Positions 21,026 through 31,229 of a stretch of 64,000 nucleotides of DNA are shown piece by piece. Within the stretch, counting starts at the first letter, position 1. Every line of letters begins with the position of its first letter. Source of the DNA: Blepharisma stoltei (Eukaryota > Ciliophora > Heterotrichea > Heterotrichida > Blepharismidae); assembly GCA_914767885.1 (NCBI GenBank), contig CAJZBQ010000034.1, positions 281,001 through 345,000 on the forward strand, in the 5' to 3' direction. Below the pieces are notes generated by a model. The model saw only the letters and a program-made list of their open reading frames with translations. It ran no database searches and was not told where the DNA came from. The position numbers and the translations under genes were made by a program.

Positions 21026-21526
21026 TTAAGGATAAGGCTGATATACATAAACAACCTTTGGAGCTGAAAAAGAGCGTGGATCATAGTATTCTGCAGCTCT
21101 CTCCTCAGTGTATTGTGGACTATAAGCAGGCCTTTCGTCTTGGTATACTGGCCTGCTTTGGGATTCTTGATAAACTGGCCTACTTTGAGATGCTTCGTCA
21201 TTATATTGAGGCTGGTATCCTTGAGGTCTTTCATCAATATATTGTGGCTGATAAACAATAGGTCTTTCTTCAGTGTATTGCTGAGGGTATCCTTGAGGTC
21301 TTTCTTCAATATACTGAGGTGCATAGCCTTGAGGCCTGCCTTCGGAATACTGCGGAGGAGGATATGTTTCTGGGATATAATTTGGCCTATATTCAGTTTG
21401 GAATACCTGAGGCTGATAATATGTTCCTGCTCCATTATAGTAGCCTGCTGGAGGTGGAATATCTCTAAATACATGCTGCTTAGGAGTTTCAAATACCCTT
21501 GGAGCATATACAACCCAAGACAGCAT
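21026..21526 (-). CDS. Low-complexity Pro/Gln/Tyr-rich repeat protein
   Basis: 166 aa. After M-L-S-W-V-V-Y-A-P-R the sequence is a degenerate repeat of about 12 residues around P-Q-Y-x-E-E-R-P-Q-G-Y, rich in P, Q, Y and E, ending Y-V-Y-Q-P-Y-P. No domain, signal peptide or membrane segment. Such composition occurs in structural, trafficking or condensate-forming proteins. The periodic DNA also opens long false frames on the other strand. Confidence 0.65.
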   Translation of the reverse strand: MLSWVVYAPRVFETPKQHVFRDIPPPAGYYNGAGTYYQPQVFQTEYRPNYIPETYPPPQYSEGRPQGYAPQYIEERPQGYPQQYTEERPIVYQPQYIDERPQGYQPQYNDEASQSRPVYQESQSRPVYQDERPAYSPQYTEERAAEYYDPRSFSAPKVVYVYQPYP

Positions 21527-21724
21527 ATAGCTTGACTAGGCTATCTTTGCTTACCAGATAAGTGGATTTCTTTGGCAACATCAGTTATTGATTAAACTCC
21601 TATAGCTGGTTAGTTAGCGATATATACTTAATTTACCAAATCAGAGAGTTATTCAGAAATAGATAATACATGAGCCAATTCATGGGTATCACATAGCCCA
21701 AAACTAGCTATTGGCTGTCCTAGG

Positions 21725-22360
21725 CTATACAGGTTCATAATCAATTGTATTTTCATACTGTGATTTCGGTACTTCTGCTCTCTTGCCTATATTTTCCTGC
21801 TGTCTCTGCATATCTCCTGCCTGTTTTGCAGTATCATGATGTGCTTGCTGTTGCTTCTTTTGAGGCTCTGGTCTTGCTTCCTGCTCATTAGTTTCAATTA
21901 GCTGAGGATTTTTCATCTCCCTTCTCGTATCAGTTCTCATAGGCTTTGTGCTTTGAACAAATTGTGGCTTAACTCCAATAGGGATCTCTTTTAGTCTTTC
22001 TTTTTCTTGCTGTTGAGCAGCTTCTAATCTTTTTTGAGTGTTAGGAGTGATAACCTGCAAAAATTCTGTTTCTGATGAACTTCCCTCATCAGTTAAATCA
22101 CTTTTTACAAATCTGCATTCACAATTCATGACACCTGGGGAGCTTTCTTTGGTCTGCAAAAAACTTACAGAAACGTCATAGTATTCATGAGAATTTCTGA
22201 TTTCATAGAAATCGCCAGCTTCATCATGGGCAAGGTAGAGGTGAGGATGCCAAGGCTCGCGCTTTGGAATTGGCTTGACATCTTGTGAGTGTATTGTGGC
22301 AGAAAGGTATTGAAAAGCGGATGCTAAAGTAATCAATAGGAGGATGGAAATATAGTTCAT
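21725..22360 (-). CDS. Secreted or luminal protein, unknown
   Basis: 211 aa. Clear signal peptide (M-N-Y-I-S-I-L-L-L-I-T-L-A-S-A). Then a compact region with two Cys (N-C-E-C-R-F) and a long Gln/Glu/Lys-rich tail (K-K-Q-Q-Q-A-H-H, M-Q-R-Q-Q-E-N). No family recognised. Uninterrupted. Confidence 0.68.
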   Translation of the reverse strand: MNYISILLLITLASAFQYLSATIHSQDVKPIPKREPWHPHLYLAHDEAGDFYEIRNSHEYYDVSVSFLQTKESSPGVMNCECRFVKSDLTDEGSSSETEFLQVITPNTQKRLEAAQQQEKERLKEIPIGVKPQFVQSTKPMRTDTRREMKNPQLIETNEQEARPEPQKKQQQAHHDTAKQAGDMQRQQENIGKRAEVPKSQYENTIDYEPV

Positions 22361-22751
22361 ATATAATAAAACGGTTAGCGAAGTATATGAAGGATTAAAT
22401 TGCGATTTGTGTTGGGAATGAGGATAAATTTATAGGTTATTAATGTATTTATAAAGATATTAATGCTTGATAATTCGAGCTTTAGAATGACTAATTAAAA
22501 ATATTTTTGTACTTAATATTAGAAATGTAATAAATATGCAATGATTGATAATTTTGAGCTTGATTTTATATGTCTTTTTTTTATATCAGCTCAACCATTA
22601 AAGAAAACAATTATTATCCATTTCATCAAGACTAAAACTCTTAATTTTATAACGTTATCTTTCGCTATTAATATTACCAAAATCAAATTATTACTATTAT
22701 CATTAAATTAATATAAATGTTTATTTATAAAAATACAGTTTTAGGAAAATG
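22361..22751. other. Intergenic, no gene recognised
   Basis: AT-rich spacer between two minus-strand genes; nothing supported. Confidence 0.5.
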
Positions 22752-23582
22752 TTAATATAGCATCATTAGCTGTTTATGCGATTTTTTTATGTCGTCGAAT
22801 TTTTCTTGAATGCTTTTTTCTAAGTTCCATATTTCATGCATATATCCATTAACATCAATCTCAGCCATAGCTGGATGAATCATATAAAATTTATCAGGGA
22901 GCTTTGTATTATATATATCACTCATATCATGATGGGGAGGAGCAAAGAATTTTTTGCCTCTTCCTGTCGTTTTTTTCAAGTTAGGACTTGGATTATGCTT
23001 ATCTTTAAATTGATAAGCAGTAATTGTATCAATTTCGGTGCTTGGACTTGCATCTCTTGCGGCTTCTGGGTACTTGTCTGCTCTTGGAGTAAAAAATCCC
23101 CAATCTTTTTTATCAAAAGGTGACTGGACATTATAAAGCCCTACAGCAGGAAGTTGAACTATTCTTGGTGACGCTAATCGATAAGTTTTTTGGTATTTTT
23201 TATTGTTTTCTCTTGGACTTTCATATTCTCCGATACTTTGTAAAGGTCGGTTTAAGGATTTGGGAGATATAGGATCTGAAGGTGGATCTCTTTTAGGATT
23301 TCGCAGAGTTGGCGTCAAGCAAGGCAAAGATAATTCTGGCTTTAACGGAAGAATTTTACCATTTGAATCTCTTTCTGACACAAATGGGAGAAATGATTTT
23401 GGGCTTCTAGCACTTAATGGTGAGGAAAGAGATTGCGATACGAAGTGCTGAGTCATCTTTGTAGAGTAACTGATTTGGGTAGGAGATTCCACTATTTCAC
23501 GAATTCTTTTACTTGTGAGAATTGGAAGACTGTTTTTTTGTTTTGGGAAAGTGTTCATTTTAATTTTTCTTGATAAAAACAC
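22752..23582 (-). CDS. Basic Ser/Pro-rich protein, unknown
   Basis: 276 aa from the first ATG, or 268 aa from M-N-T-F-P-K-Q. Many S-P and P-R pairs (S-P-L-S-A-R-S-P-K-S-F-L) in a disordered basic region, then a conserved-looking end with Y-N-T-K-L-P-D-K-F-Y-M-I-H-P and a short C-terminal helix. Divergent from CFAP100, whose ATG is 121 bp away, so the two may share a promoter region. A cytoskeletal role would be a guess. Confidence 0.65.
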   Translation of the reverse strand: MFLSRKIKMNTFPKQKNSLPILTSKRIREIVESPTQISYSTKMTQHFVSQSLSSPLSARSPKSFLPFVSERDSNGKILPLKPELSLPCLTPTLRNPKRDPPSDPISPKSLNRPLQSIGEYESPRENNKKYQKTYRLASPRIVQLPAVGLYNVQSPFDKKDWGFFTPRADKYPEAARDASPSTEIDTITAYQFKDKHNPSPNLKKTTGRGKKFFAPPHHDMSDIYNTKLPDKFYMIHPAMAEIDVNGYMHEIWNLEKSIQEKFDDIKKSHKQLMMLY

Positions 23583-23702
23583 TGATTATATTTGCTTTAT
23601 TTCTGCCAATATCTAATTTTATTTTTAATTATTTGAATGAAAATAGCAGTAATCTTTAAAAATTTTCTTATTAATATTCTTAAATAAATTTCAATCAAAA
23701 GG

Positions 23703-26096
23703 ATGGAAGACTTCCAAAGCCCTTTCAAACTCCCCACTGACGAAGAAGTTTTCATCACAAGGGAAGCAGAACGCTTGCAAAAGCAAGAAGCCAAAGAAAA
23801 AGCTAAAAATATGACAATCTGGGAAAAGCAAACTGCATCTACCAAAACTCAACTGAAAAGACCTAAAGATGCTGACTTCAACATAAAGCCAATCGAAGAA
23901 GGCCCAGTTCCTCAGTACATGCGAAATAAAGAAAAAAATCTCATAACTGCTGCATTAGAAATTGTAAACCAGCGAGGGAAAATGCCCCAAAACCAAAAGA
24001 CTGAAAATACACGAGACTATGTTGAGCAAAAGAAGGAAATTTTCAGAGTAGAAATGAAGTATCGAATACTAAAAGAAGAAAGAGAAAAAATCAAAAAAAG
24101 GATTTCTAATAAAGAACAAGCTTTAAAAAGAAGTGAAGAGCTGCTAGATCAAGACCAAAAAAAGTTCACAGACCATATGGAAAAGAATAAACTCTTAAAA
24201 GAAGAAGCCATTGCACAGGCTAATGCAGAAGCACTGGCAAAAAAAGAAAAAGATGGAGAAATCAAGCAGCTTGAACAGAGAAAAGCTGGAATTTCAGCTG
24301 AAATTAGTAGAAATGAAGAGTATTTAGAGGTTTTGAAGAAGCATAAAGAGTTTGTAGAGCAGCTGACACCTCCAGAGTGGCTTGAAGCAAGGCAGAAAAT
24401 ACTAACTCCCCCCCTCCGTGAGTGAACAAAACCATTAGAAAAATCGCTATTTTTTTGCCCAAAAACCCACCCTCCGTGAGTGAACAAAAATTTTTTTAAT
24501 ACAAAAATTTTTTATGGAAAAAAAATTTGATATATAAATGATAATTAGTACAATGAAATCTAGAGCTAATTCTGTTTTAATTTTAAACGAATTGCTTTTT
24601 AAAACATAAATTTTGCAAATTGAATTAATATTTGTTTTCCAATTTTTGCGAATTAGGATTTTTTTAAATTTCGAAAAAAAAAAATTTTTTATAAAATTTA
24701 TATATAAATTTTTTTAAAAAAAAAAAAATTAACCCCCCTCCGTGAGTGAACAAAATTTTTTTGTTCACTCACGGAGGGGGGGGAGTAGGGAAAAATATGA
24801 AGTCGTCAAAAAGAACTGAATTTTAAAACAAAACGCAGACGATTTGGAATCTTTAGCTGACGGAGAAGTAGAAAGCCAACAAAGTCAAGGCTCATTTAGA
24901 AAGAAAACTAATAAAAGACAAGCAGCTTTAGAAGCTAAGTTTGACGAAATGGTATCAAAAGGCTTGATTGATGTATTCACTGAAGAAGACGAACAAATGT
25001 ATTTTACGAACCCAGACGAACTGACTGCTATTCTTAAAGAATTAGAAGACAAAAATCTCTTTTTAATTGAGTTAATTCAAGTTATGGATCACCAATTAGA
25101 AGTAACCAAGTCTGAATATGATGACCTGAAAAAGAAAAATGACGACAAGTTTGACGACTCCAAGCGAAATAAAGAGCACTTTGGGTTACAGCTTAAAACA
25201 ATGGAAACCAAAATTTCGCAAATAAATAAACGAAAATCTAATATTGAAAATAAAAAAGAAACCACACGCGCAGTCCAGATCCTGAAAAATGAAATTTCAA
25301 AGTGCTTTACTTCTTTAGGGCACGATGAGGACTCTGCAAGACTTCCTATTGAGATGCTGAAAATAATAGAAGAGTCTATTCATGGCCTGTTAAGAAAACT
25401 AAGCTTTTTGAGGTCGATTGATCCTAAACATGTAGAAGACTTAGAAGGCCAAAAAGAAAAAATAAGAAGAGACTATGGCAGAGACCTAAAAGCAGAGCTA
25501 GAAGAAAAGAAGATCCAAGAGCGCATCACTTTGGCCCAAAAAAGAGTAGAAGGCCCAAGCTTTAGAAAGTAATTTTTACTTACTCCCCCCCCCCCCTCCG
25601 TGAGCGAACAAAAAAATTTTGTTCGCTCACGGAGGGGGGTTAATTTTTTTTTTTAAAAAAAATTTATATATAAATTTTATAAAAAATATTTTTTTCGAAA
25701 TTTAAAAAAATCCTAATTTTGCAAAAATTGGGAAGCAAATATTAATTTAATTTGCAAAATTTATGTTTTAAAACGCAATTTGTTTAAAATTAAACAGAAT
25801 TAGCTCTAGATTTCATTATACTAATTATCACTTATATATCAAAATTTTTTTCCATTAAAATTTTTTCTATTAAAAAAATTTTTGTTCACTCACGGAGGGT
25901 GGGTTTTTGGTCAAAAAATGGCGATTTTTCTAATGGTTTTGTTCGCTCACGGAGGGGGGGGGGGGGAGTTAGAATTGGGAGACCTCCTATGAATAAAGTC
26001 CTATTTCAGAAGAAAAGAGTGGAAAAAGAAGTTAAACATGTCCAGAAATCTGAAGAAGAGCTTATTAGAGATTTCATTGAAGAAACAACTTCATAA
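23703..26096 (+). CDS. CFAP100: Cilia- and flagella-associated protein 100 (DUF4200)
   Basis: Two IESs interrupt the gene; the joined product is about 521 aa. N-terminus S-P-F-K-L-P-T-D-E-E-V-F plus R-E-A-E-R-L matches the CFAP100 start. The long coiled coil (DUF4200) ends E-Q-L-T-P-P-E-W-L-E, then after the first IES E-Q-M-Y-F-T-N-P-D-E-L matches the family E-x-Y-F-T-x-P-x-x-L block. The C-terminus after the second IES is I-G-R-P-P-M-N-K-V-L-F-Q-K-K-R-V. CFAP100 works with CFAP73 as the modifier of inner arms (MIA) complex regulating axonemal dynein I1/f. The gene is a clear case where MITE-bearing IESs must be removed for function. Confidence 0.85.
24403..24823. other. IES (421 bp) in CFAP100
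   Basis: TAA occurs at both ends. Excision gives Q-K-I-L-K-Q-N-A-D-D-L-E-S in frame; cutting at the MITE's own ends does not restore the frame. An alternative left TA at 24400 would also be in frame (one residue fewer). Confidence 0.75.
24406..24785 (+). mobile_element. Family I MITE (380 bp) inside CFAP100
   Basis: Direct-repeat end at left, perfect hairpin at right (CCGTGAGTGAACAAAA and its complement), GC-homopolymer termini. It lies within the IES but stops 38 bp short of its right boundary. Confidence 0.92.
25563..25969. other. IES (407 bp) in CFAP100
   Basis: TAGAA repeats at 25563-25567 and 25970-25974. Excision yields S-F-R-I-G-R-P-P-M-N-K, matching the CFAP100 C-terminal pattern, with the correct frame. 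Without it the frame stops at 25570-25572. Confidence 0.85.
25583..25968 (-). mobile_element. Family I MITE (386 bp) inside CFAP100
   Basis: Opposite orientation to the first CFAP100 copy: hairpin end left, direct-repeat end right. Nearly identical to the copies at 39776 and 51509, suggesting recent spread. Confidence 0.92.
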
Positions 26097-26103
26097 TAAA
26101 TTA

Positions 26104-28176
26104 TTAAGAAAAGCATTTTATCACATATTCTTCCCATTTCGACACAGGGATATTATCTTCCCTGCAAGTCTCATAGAGCTTTGCAATTTCTAATTCGTGC
26201 CCAGGGTGGTTTTTTGGGAGCTCGAATTTTTTTTTAATGCAAATTGTATAGAAATATTTTTCGAGCTGCTCTTCAGAAATTGCTTGGAGAGCTTGTTCAG
26301 CTTCTTCTATTCTTCCGATATCAGATGGGAAGTCTGAGTACCCAGTTGAATAGGATATAACACTTATGTTATCATACTCTGAGCTTAAATCACTGTTAAC
26401 CTCATTAAAGCCTTCTGGGCACGCATTTCCTGCAAACTGAAGCAGCAATTCTGACCTCAGTTTTCACCTTTCCAGTTCTTTTTTCTGTCTTTCTGCTTCT
26501 TCTTCATAGAATTTCAGCATTTCTTCTTCATTCATTGTGTATTGTTTTGGAGAAAAATGGCCTTTAAGGTCTATAAGATTTGATAACCGCCGTGCAAAAA
26601 TGACACAGGAAATTCCATCTGGCATTGAACTTGATGATTTCACAATTGAGTCAAGTCTGCTTAAAATATCATAAGAAGAAACAGAAGAGTCATAAGCTGC
26701 ACAGGCCAATTCTTGCAGCTGCATCAAAATTAGGACCTTGTCTCCATATGACCCTTCGATTTTCCCAGAAATTGATTTTTTGAGCTTTTGTATTCTTAAA
26801 TTGATTTGTGAAGATTCTGACTCAGGCTCTTCTTGAGGGATTGTGCAGGTTTTGGAGTGCTCGTCTACTTTGCTTGAAGGGATACACTCGTAGCAGTTTA
26901 CACAGAGGACGTCAATTTCTTCCTCAGCATGAGAGTCATCAATTGATAATTGACGGCTTAATGATGATAATTTAGCACCAATTGGGGAGGATTGGTCAGG
27001 AAGAGGAAAATAAAGAGAGCTTGATGAGGATTGGACTTGATTTCTTCCAGGAATGGAGAGTGAAAAAGAATTAACGCAGTCGGGGTCTTTAGTACGACGA
27101 GGCTGCTTATCAATATTGATATCTAGAACTTGTGAGATTACTTGAAATGATGAAGATTTTGCAGGGATAGGAGGCTTGGCTTCAAATATGTTGGAAGATT
27201 CTATTTGGAAATTAAGTGACTGCTGCTGAATATCTTCTTTTATTTCTGGTTCTTTAGAGAGCTCTGGATCATGCTGCTCTATAGCGTTAAAATTCACGTT
27301 TTCTGATTTTTGTTCTTCATTAGCAATTAAGATGGGGCGGATGATGGCATTCTCTTCAGAGTTATATTGATTAAAAAATTCAGTTTCTGTGGCTTCTACT
27401 TGCTCATTATCTTCTGTTATAATTAACTCAACTTCTTGCTCGATATTATTTTGGGCTGAAATTTGTGACTCTATTGCTTCAAATTGATCTTTCTCATTTT
27501 TTGCAGCTGACTCAATTTCTTTTTCAATATTATCATTAACTTTGGCTTGATCTTGAATTTCACTCTGATATTCTTCAGTGGTTTTTGTATCAATAGGCTT
27601 TTCATCATTCTCAATTAGAATTGTTTCTTGTTTAAGGTTACTCATTAAATCTATCCTCTTATCTTTATCCTCTATGGGATTTTCATTTTCTTCGCTTTCT
27701 TTTAAGGTTATTTTTTCGTAATTTATATCTAAAATTGGCTCAGTTTCTGGACTTTCCTTATAACTCTTCAGAAATTTCACACTTTCAATTTTTTTATTTT
27801 CAGCATTTACTTTTTCAGCTTTGAATGTAAATAATGAAGGAATTGTGCTTGCATGAGTCTCAAAGTAATTAGAACTTGGATTTCCAAGATCGGTTTTTGC
27901 TGTTATTTCAACTGAGGAATTTTCATCCTTTTTTAAGGATTGCTTTCTCTCATCTGCAAATTCTTGGATATCTTTCGGAACAACATCATATGTATGACGC
28001 TTTCGTGAGTCATCTTTTAAAAATGCATTATAATTGGTGTCTCCATATACCTCTGCAATTGAGCTAGTAGACCCTCGATACTCATCTTCTTTATTTTTCT
28101 TAAACACTGGCAGCCCAAAAGTTGGTCGATTTGGTACTGAAGCATTGAATGTTGGTTTAATTACTCGGTTCTCCAT
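26104..28176 (-). CDS. Large acidic protein with a C2HC-type zinc-binding motif, unknown
   Basis: 690 aa when the TGA at about 26456 is Trp (E-R-W-K-L-R-S-E-L). N-terminal ~400 residues are disordered and rich in E, N, S and I. A compact motif C-V-N-C-Y-E-C ... H-S-K-T-C resembles a C2HC zinc finger. After it a helical region (L-M-Q-L-Q-E-L-A-C-A-A-Y) and a coiled stretch (M-L-K-F-Y-E-E-E-A-E-R-Q-K-K-E) precede an acidic end. Its 3' end faces CFAP100, with 7 bp between stop codons. Function not recognisable. Confidence 0.75.
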
Positions 28177-28516
28177 TCAAAACAATATAACCCATATTAG
28201 TTATTGGCATTAAAAAATCTACTTGAATGAGTATTTTAGCTAAGCTTATAGCGCTAATTAAATCACTATCAAAAATTAACTTATTTATAATATTAACTCT
28301 TTGCGTCATTTAATTTGTATTTTCACTTCGAAACGAATATCAAACTTATTTTAAAATTTTTATTTTATCCATTTTTATTCTATGATTTTTTTATAATAAA
28401 ATTGCTTATTAATTTATATTGATAAATTAATAGCAAAATAAGTTTACAATGTCATCATTTAAAAACGATTTTATAGATTATTTGCTACTATAATACCTTC
28501 AAAATTTCATTTCTAA
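28177..28516. other. Intergenic, no gene recognised
   Basis: AT-rich spacer between two minus-strand genes; nothing supported. Confidence 0.5.
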
Positions 28517-30007
28517 TTAATATATGATACATTTTTCACACGAAACATTATTGCGTGAAACATCATTCTCGTCTTTTCTTGTTATTGGATAATTATTGTA
28601 AATTATTTTTGGAGCTATCTCAGTCTCTTGGAATTTCTCTTTTGCGTCTTTTAATATTTTTCTATCTAACAACTGTGGCAAGCCTGATTTTGGGGTTAGC
28701 TCATCAACTTGCGGAATTTGAGTTGTGGTGCTCATATCAATTTCATGCAGCCCGGACATCATTCTTCTTATAATTGGCTCACTTGGAGTTATCTGAGGAC
28801 ACTCATTAGGATTTTCCTCCGATCCCATCTTACGATGCATACTAATTTTCACCTTATGCAAAACAATCAACCCCAGCTCGCCGCTTGAGTTTTTATTTTT
28901 TTCATTGCTGCTATTTTCTGCGGTTTTATCTAATCTGGATACAGTCGAAACCTTTCTAATCCCTTCTTTTAGCCCTTCATTATGTTTAAGTATAAGCGTC
29001 TTATTTTTTATGTTTTTCCTCCTTGATCTCTTCTGAGAAGACGAAATTGAGCCAAAACTTCCATTTTCTTCACTTTCTTTCTCCCCATGGGCAAATGATT
29101 TATTCCTATGATGTTTTTTGCTTTTCTTTTTAATTTCAATTAGCTCATCAAGATTTATCCATTCAAGATACTCAGGAGCATAATCAACTGTGGCAGCACT
29201 AATAAGCAGCGATTTAAGGTATCGATAGTCCGGCTTTTCTTCAAATTTCAGCTCTCTTGTATAGCTTAAAAATTTCTCTATTTCAGCTGGGCAGCCTGAG
29301 CATAAAGATGAAATGCTCATTCTTGCTTTGACTCCATATATACTCTGCCATTTCTCAGCGTACTCAAATTTGTTTTGATTCCATGGCAAACTGCCTTTTA
29401 ACATTAATATAAGCATATATGACAAAGACTCTAAGTCGTCTCTGCGGGAGCACTGAAAACCTAAGTGAAGATTAAGAGAAGCAAAGCTCGGACTACCGAC
29501 TCTGCTGCAATGTCCACGGAAAGGAATATGAGAATTCCCATAAATATATTTGCAGGAGAGACCAAAATCGCAAACATAAATCTTTTTCTTATCTAGAGAC
29601 AGAAGAAACTGAGACGGTTTGACATCTTTATGGCAATATCCTTTGCTGTGAATATATTCTAGCCTGTCTAAAGCTTGGCATCCTATTGTAACCACAGAAT
29701 TTAATTGAAACTTCTTCCCTCTGTCTTCTCTCAATGTATTCAAATTAGGACCAAGGAGCTCTGTGATCATGTAGCTTAAATCGGCATATTTTCCAGCTGT
29801 GTGGAGCTTAGGAATCCCTTCCCCTCCTTGTAAATCTAAGAGAATTTTTGATTCCACAAGTGTTTGGTTTCGTTTTTTAACGTCGATCTTTATGGCGAAT
29901 TCTTGATTGGATTTGAGGTCATAAGCTTTATAGACATTGCCAAAGCCACCTGAACCGAGAAGAGCTGTAATGTGGTACCGGTCAAGGAAAATTTCATTAA
30001 CTTGCAT
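28517..30007 (-). CDS. Casein kinase 1-like protein kinase with unusual catalytic loop
   Basis: 496 aa. Gly loop G-S-G-G-F-G-N-V-Y (18-26), A-I-K-I-D lysine, catalytic loop H-K-D-V-K-P-S-Q (about 124-131), D-F-G-L-S Mg motif, and CK1-like R-R-D-D-L-E-S-L-S-Y-M and G-S-L-P-W. The catalytic loop has Lys for Arg in HRD and Gln where the Mg-binding Asn normally is (K-P-x-N). The C-terminal ~200 residues are basic and Ser-rich (Q-K-R-S-R-R-K-N-I-K-N-K). The very end, C-I-I-Y, could be a CaaX prenylation box. Expected to phosphorylate Ser/Thr near acidic or primed sites, but activity needs testing given the Asn-to-Gln change. Confidence 0.85.
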   Translation of the reverse strand: MQVNEIFLDRYHITALLGSGGFGNVYKAYDLKSNQEFAIKIDVKKRNQTLVESKILLDLQGGEGIPKLHTAGKYADLSYMITELLGPNLNTLREDRGKKFQLNSVVTIGCQALDRLEYIHSKGYCHKDVKPSQFLLSLDKKKIYVCDFGLSCKYIYGNSHIPFRGHCSRVGSPSFASLNLHLGFQCSRRDDLESLSYMLILMLKGSLPWNQNKFEYAEKWQSIYGVKARMSISSLCSGCPAEIEKFLSYTRELKFEEKPDYRYLKSLLISAATVDYAPEYLEWINLDELIEIKKKSKKHHRNKSFAHGEKESEENGSFGSISSSQKRSRRKNIKNKTLILKHNEGLKEGIRKVSTVSRLDKTAENSSNEKNKNSSGELGLIVLHKVKISMHRKMGSEENPNECPQITPSEPIIRRMMSGLHEIDMSTTTQIPQVDELTPKSGLPQLLDRKILKDAKEKFQETEIAPKIIYNNYPITRKDENDVSRNNVSCEKCIIY

Positions 30008-30295
30008 AAGAATTATTATAAGGTGAATTAAAGCAATTAATTCTATGCATAAAATGATCCTAAAGAGAAATAAAATGAATTATGGATATGCAGAGATACA
30101 ATTATAACCATATTTTAAAATTTTAAAACCGGAAGAATACTTAAATACTGACTCAGTCTTAAAACAAATTTTGATCATAATTTAAAATAGAAGATAATAT
30201 CACTATTATACTGAGTTCAACCGAAATTAATATACTGTATAATCTCAAACCATTTTATTATTATAATATTTTTAAAATATGAGTTATTTAAAGGC

Positions 30296-31204
30296 CTATT
30301 CAGATTGTTCCTCTTCCACAAATTGATATTTTAGAAACCTGGCAATCAAAACCATCATTATAATCTCTTCCAGCCATTTCTTCCACATACTTTGCTTCTT
30401 CTTTTTCCACTCATCGAATTCTTTTGTAATTTCTTTCATCATATTTCCTATTTCTCCTTCAGAATTTAAATTTTTTTCATAAAATTTCTTTAACTTTGTC
30501 GTTATTTCTTCATTTTTTGCAAGCTCATTGATTTCCTGTCTTTTCTTAGTTTTGACTTCTTGTATTTTTAGTGAGTTTCACATTAGTAACCCTAGAGCAA
30601 TACAAGAAAACGAAACTTTAAACAAATCCATTTGTTCTGCTACTGTAAGTGGTATGAAATTCAAGAAAATTATAAATTGTTTTTGTACTCTTACTTTAAA
30701 CTCATAAATCCCAAATAATGCTAAAATAATTCCAGAGTAAGACCCAGCTAGATCATTTTTAGATCTTGATATAGCCATTGATAAAATAAGCCAGTATATA
30801 TAAAATATTCCAGTTTTAAAGGCAATGTTATGCAGCTCTTTAGTATTAAGATAAAGTTCATATCTCAATCTGGCATCTTCTGATTTTATATATTCATATT
30901 TGCTTTGGATATCAATGAAATCTTGGTGTGCAGAAGGACTTGGGTTTTTATCAGGATGAGTTTTTTTGACTACTGCCTTATAAAGTTCTTTAATCTCTTC
31001 AATCGATGCTGTTCGAGAGATCCCTAATTCTTGATATACATTTGGAGGTTTATTTTTAAAATAAATTCCCATCACAATCGCTAATGCCAAAATCGTTATA
31101 GCTCCGACGATTGCAGTCTTATTTTTGACCTTCTCGTTTTTAATTACAAGTTTTTCTGCAGCGAACCCTACTCCTATTAATAATGCTAGAGTTTCTACTT
31201 CCAT
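30296..31204 (-). CDS. J-domain membrane protein (DnaJ family)
   Basis: 302 aa with TGA as Trp (G-L-L-M-W-N-S). One or two N-terminal membrane helices (A-I-V-G-A-I-T-I-L-A-L-A-I-V-M-G-I-Y-F) precede a J domain with the H-P-D motif (V-K-K-T-H-P-D-K-N-P-S-P). Two or three more hydrophobic segments follow, then a Lys/Glu-rich coiled coil. Members stimulate Hsp70 at a membrane, usually the ER; here the compartment is inference. Its start is 26 bp from the 3' end of CCT5, same strand. Confidence 0.83.
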
Positions 31205-31229
31205 ATTATGATTAAAAGCAATTATCTAG

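Noticed and set aside
20980-21535. Several long frames on both strands over the P/Q/Y-rich gene
   Set aside because: Periodic repeats open other frames; only the minus frame from 21526 gives a regular amino-acid repeat with an ATG and stop.
25899-25970. Apparent start of the last CFAP100 exon within MITE sequence
   Set aside because: These codons belong to the MITE end; the true exon starts after the TAGAA repeat.
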